Source of the DNA: Xanthobacter aminoxidans
GTDB taxonomy: Bacteria > Pseudomonadota > Alphaproteobacteria > Rhizobiales > Xanthobacteraceae
Reading direction: 5' to 3'
NCBI RefSeq assembly: GCF_023571765.1
Contig: NZ_JAMJXC010000004.1
Span: forward strand, 186,001-250,000
Length of the DNA stretch: 64,000 nucleotides
Part shown: in pieces, positions 18,050 through 25,976 of the stretch
How positions within the stretch are numbered: the stretch's first letter is position 1
How the letters are laid out: each line of letters begins with the position of its first letter
Notes under the pieces: generated by a model
Told to the model about the DNA's origin: nothing
Seen by the model: the letters and a program-made list of their open reading frames with translations, nothing else
Database searches by the model: none
Translations under genes and position numbers: made by a program

Positions 18050-18487
18050 ATGTCCGACACTGCCGAGACCACCATGCCGTCCATCAATCCCGCCGCCATG
18101 CCCCCGGTGAAGGGCGGAGTCACGGCCTATCTGACGGTAGAGGGCGCCATGAAGGCCGCCGATTTCTACCGCAAGGCGCTGGGGGCCGAACTCGCCTTCG
18201 CCATGCCGCCGGACGAGAGCGGGCGCACCATGCACGTCCATCTCTACATCAACGGCTCGTCGGTGATGCTGGCCGACCCCTACCCGGAATACTGCTCCGG
18301 CCCCGTGGAAAAGCTCGGCGGCTTCAACCTCTCGCTCCATGTGGGCGACACGGATGCCGCCTTCGCCCGCGCGGTGGAAGCCGGAGCGACGCCGGTGATG
18401 CCGCCGGAAGACATGTTCTGGGGTGCCCGCTATGCGCAGGTGCGCGACCCGTTCGGCGTGCTCTGGGCGTTCAACCAGCCGCGCTGA
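18050..18487 (+). CDS. VOC family (PhnB/glyoxalase-like) protein
   Basis: The 145-residue protein has a vicinal-oxygen-chelate fold with TAYLTVEGAMKAADFYRKALGAEL, GRTMHVHLYINGSSVMLADPYPE, NLSLHVGDTDAAFARAVEAGATPVMPPEDMFWGARYAQVRDPFGVLWAF. The closing DPFG..W pattern and the MFWGxRYxxVxDPFG signature fit the PhnB-like group often found with DGPF proteins. Substrate is unknown. Strong AGGAGG-like ribosome site (GGAGGAGGAACGC) precedes ATG 18050. Confidence 0.88.
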   Translation: MSDTAETTMPSINPAAMPPVKGGVTAYLTVEGAMKAADFYRKALGAELAFAMPPDESGRTMHVHLYINGSSVMLADPYPEYCSGPVEKLGGFNLSLHVGDTDAAFARAVEAGATPVMPPEDMFWGARYAQVRDPFGVLWAFNQPR

Positions 18488-18505
18488 GTGTGAGGGAGGC
18501 GCGGC

Positions 18506-20461
18506 TCAGCCCACCGCGCTCACCCGCTCCTCGTCCATGCCCTCCTCGTCGGGATGGCGGGCGGGGAGGATATCAAGCGCCTCCTCGGCCTGCGCGCGGG
18601 CGAGGACCGCGGCGGCGTCCTCCGCCTCCCGCTGGCGGTTCCACAGGGCGGCATAAAGCCCGCCCTTGGCCAGCAGCTCCGCATGGCATCCGCGCTCGGC
18701 CACCTTGCCATCGGCGAGGACGAGGATTTCGTCCGCGCTCACCACCGTGGAGAGCCGGTGGGCGATGACCAGCGTGGTGCGCCCCTCGGACACGCGGTCG
18801 AGCGCGTCCTGGATTTCCTTTTCCGTATGGCTGTCCAGCGCCGACGTTGCCTCGTCCAGCACCAGGATGGGCGGCGCCTTCAGCAGCGTGCGGGCGATGG
18901 CCACGCGCTGCTTCTCGCCGCCGGAGAGCTTCAGTCCGCGCTCGCCCACCTCGGTCTTGAAGCCTTTGGGCGTGGCGCGGATGAAGCCGTCGATGCGGGC
19001 AAGGCGCGCCGCCTCTTCCACCTCAGCCTCCGACGCCGCCGGGCGGCCGTAGCGGATGTTGTAGGCGATGGTGTCGTTGAACAGCACCGTGTCCTGCGGA
19101 ACCATGCCGATGGCGGCGCGCAGGCTCTCCTGCGAGATGTCCCTGAGATCCTGCCCGTCGATGGTGATGCGGCCGCCGGAGACATCATAGAAGCGGAACA
19201 GCAGGCGCGAGAGCGTGGACTTGCCCGCCCCCGAAGGCCCGACGATGGCCACCGTGCGCCCCGCCGGCACCTCGAAGGTGATGCCCTTCAGGATTTCCCG
19301 GCCGGTATCATAGGAGAAGCGCACATCCTCGAACCGCACCGTGCCGCCGGAGACCACGAGGTCCGGCGCGCCGGGCCGGTCGGTGACTTCCGGAGCCACC
19401 TGCAGCACGGCGAACATGGCCTCGATATCGACGATGGCCTGCTTGATCTCGCGATAGATGAAGCCGAGGAAATTCAACGGGATGTAGAACTGGATCATCA
19501 TGGCGTTGACCATGACGAAGGAGCCCACCGTCTGCCGCCCGGCGCGGATGTCCAGCACGCACATCACCATCACCGCCGCGAGGCCGATGGAGAAGATGAG
19601 CGCCTGTCCGGCGTTCAGCCAGGCCAGCGAGGTATAGGTGTTCACCGTCGCCTTCTCGTAGCGCGCCATGGAGCGGTCGTAGCGGGCCGTCTCCCAGCGC
19701 TCGGAGCCGAAGTACTTCACCGTCTCGTAGTTGAGCAGGCTGTCGATGGCCTTGGTGTTGGCATCGGTGTCGCTCTCGTTCATCTCCTTGCGGATGGCGA
19801 GGCGCCACTCGCTGGCGACATAGGTGAAGAGCGAATAGAGCACCACCGTCGCCGAGACGACCGCCACATACCGCCAGTCGAACGCGAACAGCAGCACGCC
19901 GAGCACCATCACCAATTCGACGATGGTCGGCGCCAGTTGCAGCGCCAGCATCCGCACAATGGTCTCGATGCCCGAGCGCGCCCGCTCCAGAACGCGCGTC
20001 AGCCCGCCCGTCTTGCGCTCCAGATGGAAGCGCAGGGACAAGGCGTGCATGTGCTCGAACGTCTCCATGGCGAGCCGGCGCACGGCATAGAGCGCCACCT
20101 TGGCGAACAGGCCGTCGCGCAGCTGTGTGACGCCGGCCATCAGGATGCGCCCGAGCCCGTAGGCCAGCGTCAGCGCCACCGGGGCGCCGATGACGAGGGC
20201 CCAGAAGCCGACATCCGGCGTTGCCGCCTTGCCGGCGGCCACCTCGGCGGTCAGGGCGTCGGTCGCCCATTTGAACAGGAAGGGCACCGCCATGGTGGCG
20301 CCCTTGGAGGCGAAGAGCAGGACGAAGGTGACGACCACGCGCGCGCGCAGATCCGCCCTGTCGACCGGCCACAGATAGGGCCACAGGCCGCGCAGGGTGG
20401 AGAACATGGCGTCGGAGGAAACGGCGGCCCGCCGGGCTGCGGGCTTCTTGGATTGGGACAT
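18506..20461 (-). CDS. Atm1/HMT1-type ABC exporter (fused permease-ATPase)
   Basis: The 651-residue half-transporter has six membrane helices (about residues 35-340) and a C-terminal ATPase with Walker A VGPSGAGKST, signature LSGGEKQR, Walker B ILVLDEATSALD and the HRLST switch. The EHMHALSLRFHLERKTGGLTRVLERARSGIE and NESDTDANTKAIDSLLNYETVKYFGSE blocks identify the Atm1/ABCB7/HMT1 group, which moves glutathione-linked sulfur or metal species. It follows an ArsR-type regulator by 6 bases, pointing to metal detoxification over Fe-S export; this is inferred. A 55-residue Ala/Glu-rich tail ends the protein. Confidence 0.92.
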   Translation of the reverse strand: MSQSKKPAARRAAVSSDAMFSTLRGLWPYLWPVDRADLRARVVVTFVLLFASKGATMAVPFLFKWATDALTAEVAAGKAATPDVGFWALVIGAPVALTLAYGLGRILMAGVTQLRDGLFAKVALYAVRRLAMETFEHMHALSLRFHLERKTGGLTRVLERARSGIETIVRMLALQLAPTIVELVMVLGVLLFAFDWRYVAVVSATVVLYSLFTYVASEWRLAIRKEMNESDTDANTKAIDSLLNYETVKYFGSERWETARYDRSMARYEKATVNTYTSLAWLNAGQALIFSIGLAAVMVMCVLDIRAGRQTVGSFVMVNAMMIQFYIPLNFLGFIYREIKQAIVDIEAMFAVLQVAPEVTDRPGAPDLVVSGGTVRFEDVRFSYDTGREILKGITFEVPAGRTVAIVGPSGAGKSTLSRLLFRFYDVSGGRITIDGQDLRDISQESLRAAIGMVPQDTVLFNDTIAYNIRYGRPAASEAEVEEAARLARIDGFIRATPKGFKTEVGERGLKLSGGEKQRVAIARTLLKAPPILVLDEATSALDSHTEKEIQDALDRVSEGRTTLVIAHRLSTVVSADEILVLADGKVAERGCHAELLAKGGLYAALWNRQREAEDAAAVLARAQAEEALDILPARHPDEEGMDEERVSAVG

Positions 20462-20467
20462 GATGGC

Positions 20468-20845
20468 CTAACTTTGGTCCGGTGCGCCGGGTGCACAGCA
20501 GCCCGACGGACGGCGGAGCGCCTTGAACAGCGCATCTATCTCTTCAGCCAGCGCATCGAGCGCCGCCGTGTCGAGGCAGTAGCTGGATCGCTGCCCCTCG
20601 GTGCGGCCGCGGATCAGCCCGGCATCGAGGAGAACCTTCAGATGTTGCGAGACGGTGGACTGCGCAAGGGGCAGCGCCTTCACGATCTCGCCGCACACGC
20701 ACCGCTCCTGCCCCGCCAAAGTCTCCAGCATGGCGAGCCGTGCCGGATGGGCGAGCGCGCGGAGCCTTGCCGCGAGATCGGCCCTTGCGGTGCCGGTTTC
20801 ATCGGCAGCGGCGGGGTCCGGGGTTGGGAAGGCGGGCGCATTCAT
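20468..20845 (-). CDS. ArsR/SmtB family metalloregulator
   Basis: The 125-residue protein is a winged-helix repressor: RLRALAHPARLAMLETLAGQERCVCGEIVKALPLAQSTVSQHLKVLLDAGLIRGRTEGQRSSYCLD. The CVC pair sits in the helix that binds arsenic or antimony in ArsR (ELCVCDL there). A Cys-Cys pair near the C-terminus (SGCCAPG) may add ligands. It is first in an operon with the Atm1-type exporter, and an operator-like dyad covers its own start codon. The inducing metal cannot be told from sequence. Confidence 0.9.
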   Translation of the reverse strand: MNAPAFPTPDPAAADETGTARADLAARLRALAHPARLAMLETLAGQERCVCGEIVKALPLAQSTVSQHLKVLLDAGLIRGRTEGQRSSYCLDTAALDALAEEIDALFKALRRPSGCCAPGAPDQS

Positions 20846-20866
20846 CGTTTATCGACGATAGACGAT
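20844..20866. promoter_or_regulatory. Operator-like dyad over the arsR start
   Basis: A 23-base imperfect palindrome, ATCGTTTATCG-A-CGATAGACGAT, has 10 of 11 arm positions paired. It overlaps the arsR start codon (20843-20845) and lies in the arsR/LOG divergent gap. A dyad of ATCG/CGAT halves fits ArsR-family operators, so autorepression is likely. Confidence 0.6.
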
Positions 20867-20994
20867 GGATGACCATCGAACAAGCTCTTTGCCCCCGCCC
20901 GCGTCACGCCGTCGTCGCGGGTGCGCACTATTCGCGCTCTATTCGCCCTCGGGCGGCCTGCCCTACCGGCCGCCAAGTTTGGTAAAGTGCGCGC

Positions 20995-21603
20995 ATGGCC
21001 AGAATCGACAGCGTCTGTGTGTATTGCGGCTCCGCCACCGGCGGCGATCCGGTGTTTGCCGAAGAAGCCCGTCGTTTCGGGCGCATCCTTGCCGCCGAGG
21101 GCGTGCGCCTCGTCTATGGCGGCGGCGGCATCGGGCTGATGGGCGAAGTGGCGAGCGCGGTGGCGCTGGCCGGCGGCGCCGTCACCGGCATCATCCCCCG
21201 CTTCCTCATGACCCGCGAGCGCGCTTTTGCCCACGAGGCGGAGATGATCGTCGTGGAGGACATGCACGAGCGCAAGCGGCTGATGTTCGAGCGGGCGGAT
21301 GCCTTCGTGGCCCTGCCCGGCGGCGTCGGCACGCTGGAGGAACTGGTGGAGCAGCTCACCTGGGCCCAGCTCGGCCGGCACAAGAAGCCGATCCTCATTC
21401 TCAACACGGCGGGCTTCTGGGATCCGTTCGTGACGCTGGTGGATCACATGCGCGGCGCCGGCTTCATTCGCTCGGACACACCGGTGGAGATGCTCACGGC
21501 CGACCGCGCCGAGGACATCCTCCCCCGCCTGCGCGCCGCTGCCGAGAAGGTGCCCGAGCGCGCGCTTCACGCAACAGACGGCACCATCGCCGGCCGCATG
21601 TAA
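20995..21603 (+). CDS. LOG family protein (nucleotide 5'-monophosphate phosphoribohydrolase type)
   Basis: The 202-residue Rossmann-like protein has VCVYCGSATGGDPVF, LVYGGGGIGLMG, MHERKRLMFERADAFVALPGGVGTLEELVEQLTWAQLG and KPILILNTAGFWDP. The PGGxGTxxE motif defines the LOG family, which cleaves cytokinin nucleotides or other nucleoside monophosphates to base and ribose phosphate and was formerly labelled lysine decarboxylase. Substrate is not known here. It diverges from the ArsR operon and ends before the accessory region. Confidence 0.92.
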   Translation: MARIDSVCVYCGSATGGDPVFAEEARRFGRILAAEGVRLVYGGGGIGLMGEVASAVALAGGAVTGIIPRFLMTRERAFAHEAEMIVVEDMHERKRLMFERADAFVALPGGVGTLEELVEQLTWAQLGRHKKPILILNTAGFWDPFVTLVDHMRGAGFIRSDTPVEMLTADRAEDILPRLRAAAEKVPERALHATDGTIAGRM

Positions 21604-21627
21604 GCTCCAGTCGGTCCCGCTGCGCGG

Positions 21628-21708
21628 TCAGCCGTTGGGCTGGTCCAGCGCGGCGATGGCGACCATGACCACGGAGCCGATCAGCATGATTGCGACGACG
21701 GTCTGCAT
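21628..21708 (-). CDS. Putative 26-residue single-span membrane peptide
   Basis: The frame encodes MQTVVAIMLIGSVVMVAIAA followed by LDQPNG and TGA. Residues 4-21 form a convincing hydrophobic helix. An AGGAG ribosome-binding site precedes the ATG by 5 bases. Two TTG(C/T)TGCACTGC boxes lie upstream at 21720 and 21762. Small proteins of this kind are easily missed; no homologue is recognised. The gene model rests on hydrophobicity, the ribosome site and a compact position after the LOG gene. Confidence 0.5.
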   Translation of the reverse strand: MQTVVAIMLIGSVVMVAIAALDQPNG

Positions 21709-21719
21709 CTCCTGAACCC

Positions 21720-21784
21720 TTGCTGCACTGCGGCATAAAGAGCGTAGCCTCAGAAGAATAATTGTTGCACTGCACAATATGCAG
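21720..21784. promoter_or_regulatory. Pair of TTGYTGCACTGC boxes
   Basis: TTGCTGCACTGC starts at 21720 and TTGTTGCACTGC at 21762, 42 bases apart (about four helical turns). The second is embedded in the palindromic TTGTTGCACTGCACAA. The pattern resembles boxes recognised by PhaR-type regulators upstream of phasin genes in alphaproteobacteria. They lie upstream of the 26-residue peptide gene. Related TGCTGCAATGC boxes precede ndvB. Confidence 0.45.
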
Positions 21785-22212
21785 GGCACGGATGTGCCAC
21801 ACGCAAGGCAGCGGTAGCATGGGCGGCGAACCCGGCCTCCGCGGCCGCCCTGCCTCGTTCACGGCTTTCGACCGCCGCGCGCGACCACGCCACGCCGTCC
21901 TTGAAGAGGTCAGGCAAGAGGCTGTCGCCCAGAGGTATCGTGGCGCCGCTGTGAGACTCGAGCAGCAAGCCGGAATTGTGCGGCTCAACACCATCGATGT
22001 TCAGCTTGAAAATCGGCGCCTGGACCAGTGTTGGCGCGAAACGGAACGCTGAGCGTCTTGATCCGCAGCAAGGGATCGACGGCGGTATTGTCGTAAAAAT
22101 GGACCGACCATCGGGAACGAGGGGTCTATAAACCTGCCAAGAGTGTTCAGGTCTGCTACGAATCCACCGTGGAAGTCGCGGGCTCCCTAACGGCCAGCCG
22201 AAAGGACCGATC
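21785..22212. other. Stretch without a convincing gene
   Basis: The segment has lower GC than its surroundings. A minus-strand frame (22214 to 21750) is open for 154 codons, but its composition (IRSRPEHSWQVYRPLVPDGRS and so on) shows no domain, no ribosome-binding site is evident, and it runs through the promoter of the secreted-protein gene. It may be a decayed gene. The final 100 bases probably hold the promoter of the gene at 22213. Confidence 0.35.
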
Positions 22213-23010
22213 ATGAAGCGAATTCACGGCGTGTTGCCTGGCGTCTTCGCGGCTGCAGCGCTGGCCGCTGCGATCGCCTGTCCCCCCACGGCACAGGCGC
22301 AATCCAAACCGATGGTCAATTTGACCGATCCCTGCCCGATCAAGGCTGAGAACTGGCGCGGCCGGGCCTTTTACGAAATTCTGTTCATGTTCCGCCAGCC
22401 CGACGGTGGCGGGATCGGCAACTATTTCAACTCGCTCGGCAACGCGCTTCCCGAGCCCAATGACGCGATGGACGTGCGCTTCCGCGCTCTGGATGCGGAG
22501 ACCCTGAGGAAGGATTACGGGGGCGACGGGGTCTTCTTCAACGGCCCGCGGCGTCTGGTGGCGAACACCGTCACCGGAATGTCCTGGGAAGGCTGCAAGC
22601 AGAGAGTGATCGCCGGGATTCCCTTGAACCTGGACGGCGTGTTCGAAGTCCCGAGCTTGGAAAAGTTCGTTTCCGGATCCATGCCGCCCTACAGGCCGAT
22701 GGTCTCGAAACGGACCAGCTCCATGATCTTCAATGCGGGCGAAACGGTGTACGAGCTGATCACGCCCGAGGGCGCCGTCTACACCATGTTCAGTCTGTCC
22801 CTGAAGATCGACCCCAAGAACACCATCGAAAACCTGCCCACCCTGGGCGAGCGACTGACCTTGCCGACCGGATGGCAGTTCAGATCACGCAAGCTGGACA
22901 ACGAGATGGTTCTGACGGCCACCGCCGACTCCAACCCACCCAATACCGTCGTTCTCGACCAGCTTGAGGGCAACTACCAGTACAACGCTGGCGCCAGCGC
23001 CAAAAAGTAG
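22213..23010 (+). CDS. Secreted protein of unknown function
   Basis: The 265-residue product has a clear Sec signal peptide (MKRIHGVLPGVFAAAALAAAIACPPTAQAQ, cleavage after AQA). The mature part has no domain I recognise; it contains FRQPDGGGIGNYFNSLGNALP and TSSMIFNAGETVYELITPEGAVYTMFSLSLKIDP. Only one or two Cys pairs are visible. AAAGGA precedes the ATG. The gene is isolated between a noncoding gap and an AT-rich glycosyltransferase, inside a low-GC islet, so recent acquisition is possible. The 23011-23207 gap after it is AT-rich and shows nothing recognisable. Confidence 0.75.
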   Translation: MKRIHGVLPGVFAAAALAAAIACPPTAQAQSKPMVNLTDPCPIKAENWRGRAFYEILFMFRQPDGGGIGNYFNSLGNALPEPNDAMDVRFRALDAETLRKDYGGDGVFFNGPRRLVANTVTGMSWEGCKQRVIAGIPLNLDGVFEVPSLEKFVSGSMPPYRPMVSKRTSSMIFNAGETVYELITPEGAVYTMFSLSLKIDPKNTIENLPTLGERLTLPTGWQFRSRKLDNEMVLTATADSNPPNTVVLDQLEGNYQYNAGASAKK

Positions 23011-23207
23011 CCTGTTCGCCACCCGGCGAAGGCGGCCGGCCGGGATCCGCCAACGGTATTCTGCCCGCTCACCCGGCCGAACAGGCCAAATCCACCCGCC
23101 AGAACGAACGTGACGCTGGATAAAAATTGGGGGCAACGTCAACAGCAACAGTGGCGGTGGATAATTTGAAAAAACTTCACCTTCAATTCGTCATCAAACA
23201 CAATAAT

Positions 23208-24380
23208 TTAAGTGAGAAGATATGACTTCAGGGCAGCGGCATGGTGGCCCCAAGTGCGCCCCTCATCCATGATCCACTGAGCCCCACGGGCTCCAATTTT
23301 CTTTCGGAATTCACTATCGGTAAACAACATCTCTAGGGCAGCGACAATTTCCTCTACACTGCTTTCTCCCCAACCTTCTGTGCCGACTGAGTTCGACGCG
23401 ACGGGAGCCTGAGCGCTCAGAGCGACACAATTTTTGTTGCCAACCAAGTCACGGGCGCCCGTGTTATTGGCGAGTATCACCGGAATCCCGCAAGCCATCG
23501 CTTCCTTCGCGGGGAGATTTGTGGCGGCCTCGCATCGCGACACCTGTACTGCGCAGTCCATTTCGCGTAAAATTGATGGGATCAATGGGTTGGGTGTCGG
23601 TGGCAATTCTAGAAACTGTCTCTCATCGACCCCGTTCTCAGTAACCCATCGCTTCACATCCAGCACGCCTCTGGCATCCATTCGAAGCGGGGATTTCAGC
23701 TTGCCCTGAAAGCCCACAGAGCCCTTTGGCCAGGGAGAATGCCAGGCAGCGACCAGAACGGCCTCTTTGTGGCGTGCCGCAAATTCGCGGAATGCCAACA
23801 ATACCAGATCGTGTCCTTTTCGAAACTCGATCTTTCCACCAGAGAAGACGTAAAATTTACTTGGGTCGAGAACTCCGGACTTGGGTCCCGGGAAAAACTG
23901 TGAGCTATCTATCCCCTCATAGATCATCGTCACTGGCTTTCCACTCGTCGCCCTTAAAATATCTGCACTCCAGCTCGAAGCACACAGCACATCGTCGTGG
24001 CTAGCTAACAGCTGACGAGCGTTGTCTACACGCGTATCCTCCAACACGCACCGAGCGATTGTTCGCCGTCCTTTGAAGTGAGGCGCCGCCGCCGCGCCGA
24101 ACCGATTGCCGAACCCATTCACGACGATGATGTCCTTTGCGGCGGCGCCGGTCTTGTCCGCGATTAAGCCGGCTAGAAAGGTATTGGATTTAATCACGGC
24201 GGGACCCATTGCGAACATGCGCAAAGGATCCATGGCCTGAACATCGGCCGGTCCGATTGGGCGGCCCATCAATGGTTGCACATCTGGATCGACCGCCCAG
24301 CGTTGAAAAATATTCAAACCAAGCAATCCCCATCCAAAATAATTATTAGCCTGCCAATTCAGCATAATTTTCTTGTGCAT
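23208..24380 (-). CDS. Glycosyltransferase, GT4-like (GT-B fold)
   Basis: The 390-residue protein begins MHKKIMLNWQANNYFGWGLLGLNIF and has a GT-B C-terminal domain: YVFSGGKIEFRKGHDLVLLAFREFA, then EAATNLPAKEAMACGIPVILANNTGARDLV, the donor-binding region of GT4 enzymes. The acceptor is unknown. GGAG with proper spacing precedes ATG 24380, which fixes the start although the frame stays open upstream. Base composition is markedly AT-richer than in neighbouring genes, with common A/T third positions. No other polysaccharide gene is close, so it looks like an acquired orphan. Confidence 0.85.
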   Translation of the reverse strand: MHKKIMLNWQANNYFGWGLLGLNIFQRWAVDPDVQPLMGRPIGPADVQAMDPLRMFAMGPAVIKSNTFLAGLIADKTGAAAKDIIVVNGFGNRFGAAAAPHFKGRRTIARCVLEDTRVDNARQLLASHDDVLCASSWSADILRATSGKPVTMIYEGIDSSQFFPGPKSGVLDPSKFYVFSGGKIEFRKGHDLVLLAFREFAARHKEAVLVAAWHSPWPKGSVGFQGKLKSPLRMDARGVLDVKRWVTENGVDERQFLELPPTPNPLIPSILREMDCAVQVSRCEAATNLPAKEAMACGIPVILANNTGARDLVGNKNCVALSAQAPVASNSVGTEGWGESSVEEIVAALEMLFTDSEFRKKIGARGAQWIMDEGRTWGHHAAALKSYLLT

Positions 24381-24668
24381 GGATTTCTCCAAACCAAAGA
24401 AGAATTTATCGTACGAAATTAAGATGGTTTCCCCTACGAAACAGGTGTTCTTCCGCGCGTAACCTTTAAGGGTATCTTGGCGGGTATGTATTGAGGTTTC
24501 AACCGGAAACTCGCGCATAGGCTGTGGAGTGCATCGCCGCCTACCGCCGACACCGGCTGCATGTCGCCAGCCTGCATGTCCGCAATCGGGCAGATACCGA
24601 CGGCAGCTCCTGGCGCTCTCCGATCGTTCACAAAAGTGCTGATTTTGGCAGCACTCGCGCCCCTCCTG

Positions 24669-24849
24669 ATGCGCATCGGATCCGCCTGCGTCTCGACCGA
24701 CGACCACGACCTGACCCGACACCGCACGGTGCTGCAGGTGGCCGTGCGAGCGCATCTTCGAGGAGAAAGTCAGCGGCGCGGCCCGCGCGCTGAACGGACC
24801 GCCAAAGGCAGAACGGCAGCAAGGGCGCGGGGAACCGGTGTCCGCGTGA
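24669..24849 (+). pseudogene. Remnant of a serine recombinase (resolvase/invertase), frameshifted
   Basis: The first frame from ATG 24669 reads MRIGSACVSTDDHDLTRHRTVLQVA, closely matching the resolvase N-terminus MRIGYARVSTDDQDLT; the catalytic Ser is kept (VSTDD). About two bases are missing near 24744. In the shifted frame the next codons read CERIFEEKVSGAARA, the expected continuation, until a TGA at 24847. Only about 60 of the usual 180-200 residues remain. The 24381-24668 stretch before it shows no further gene. It marks past mobile-element activity. Confidence 0.75.
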
Positions 24850-24895
24850 CACGGCCCCGTGCGCGACCATCATTCAATTCGTTTTAAGCGTCGGC

Positions 24896-25822
24896 ATGCC
24901 TCACTGTGCGACGATGCAGGATAGGGCCCTCAGATATCTCCTTGCCGTCATCCGCGCCGGCTCCGTCCGGGCCGCAGCGGAGACACTGAACGTTGCCGCC
25001 TCGGCGGTGAGCCGGCAGATCATCGATCTGGAGGCCGAGGTAGGCCAGCCGCTGATCGAGCGTCTGCCGCGTGGCGTCGTGCCGACGGAGGCCGGCCGCA
25101 TCGTCGCCGAACATGCCCAGCGCGAGGCCGACGAACGCCTGTTGCTGGAGGACCGGCTGAGCCGCCTTCGGGGCGTGCAGCAGGGCACCGTGCGCATCTG
25201 GTGCGGCGGCGGCTTCGTCGCCGACCTGATGGAGCATGGCCTCGCCAGCTTTTCCGAGCATTATGGCGGCGTTGGATACAAGATCACCCTCGGCACCACG
25301 GACGGCATCCTCGCGGCCATCGCGCAGGGCGATGCGGATATCGGCATGGCCTACAATCCGCAGGCCCACCCGGATGTGCGCAGCGTGGTCACGGCCCGCC
25401 AGCCGCTGTTCGCCATCGTGCCGCCGGACCATCCGCTGAAGTCCGGCGGGGCGCCGGTGCCCCTGCGCACCTTCGCCGCCGAGCCGGTGGCGCTGTTTCC
25501 GCCCGACCACGGCCTGCGCCAGATGATCGGCCGGGTGGAGGCGAACGAAGGCTTCCATCTCGGCGGACGGCTGGAGACCGCCTCCTTCGACCTGCACCGC
25601 CGGTTCATCGCGCAGGGGCTGGGCGTGGGGTTCCTGCCCCACTTCGTGGTGGCGGACGAGGTGGCATCCGGCGCCATGCGCGCCATCGCGCTGCGTGATG
25701 CCCTCCTGTCCGAAGCCCGCAGCCACCTGCTGCTGCGCGCCGGCCGCCGCCTGCCGGAAGCCTCCCGGCGGCTGCTCAACCATCTCGCCCAGCACATGCA
25801 CGCTTTCCAGAACGTGCCGTAG
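24896..25822 (+). CDS. LysR family transcriptional regulator
   Basis: The 308-residue regulator has an N-terminal helix-turn-helix (LRYLLAVIRAGSVRAAAETLNVAASAVSRQIIDLEAEVGQPLIERLPRGVVPTEAGRI) and a LysR effector domain (GTVRIWCGGGFVADLM, GDADIGMAYNPQAHPDV, IAQGLGVGFLPHFVVADEV). ATG 24914 (MQDRALRY) fits the family start as well as ATG 24896. It precedes and faces the same way as the dehydrogenase-ALDH-DUF3100-M20 genes, so it is their probable regulator; the ligand is unknown. Confidence 0.92.
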   Translation: MPHCATMQDRALRYLLAVIRAGSVRAAAETLNVAASAVSRQIIDLEAEVGQPLIERLPRGVVPTEAGRIVAEHAQREADERLLLEDRLSRLRGVQQGTVRIWCGGGFVADLMEHGLASFSEHYGGVGYKITLGTTDGILAAIAQGDADIGMAYNPQAHPDVRSVVTARQPLFAIVPPDHPLKSGGAPVPLRTFAAEPVALFPPDHGLRQMIGRVEANEGFHLGGRLETASFDLHRRFIAQGLGVGFLPHFVVADEVASGAMRAIALRDALLSEARSHLLLRAGRRLPEASRRLLNHLAQHMHAFQNVP

Positions 25823-25890
25823 AGCCAAGATCGCGGGCAAGGGCGGGCCTCGCAATCTCCGCGGAACGCACGATCGGACGAGCGTTGCCT

Positions 25891-25915
25891 TTTTCCGCAC
25901 GTAGAGTGCGAAAAG
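25891..25915. promoter_or_regulatory. Dyad upstream of the catabolic cluster
   Basis: TTTTCCGCAC-GTAGA-GTGCGAAAAG forms an interrupted palindrome with 8 of 10 paired arm positions, 62 bases before the dehydrogenase start. Its size and position suit a LysR-type binding site (TTCCGCAC...GTGCGAA), so control by the adjacent LysR gene is a reasonable inference. Confidence 0.45.
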
Positions 25916-25976
25916 TCATTCTTGTGGCAACGATCCCTCGCGAGGATGCTCGTGGAAATTAACCACGGACATTCTC

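Noticed and set aside
21750-22214. A 154-codon minus-strand frame in the gap before the secreted-protein gene
   Set aside because: No ribosome site, no recognised domain, and it spans the likely promoter of the plus-strand gene. It could be a decayed gene but is not supported as a functional CDS.
24434-24727. A 97-codon minus-strand frame overlapping the recombinase remnant
   Set aside because: The plus strand has a clear serine-recombinase match across the same bases, so the minus frame is incidental.
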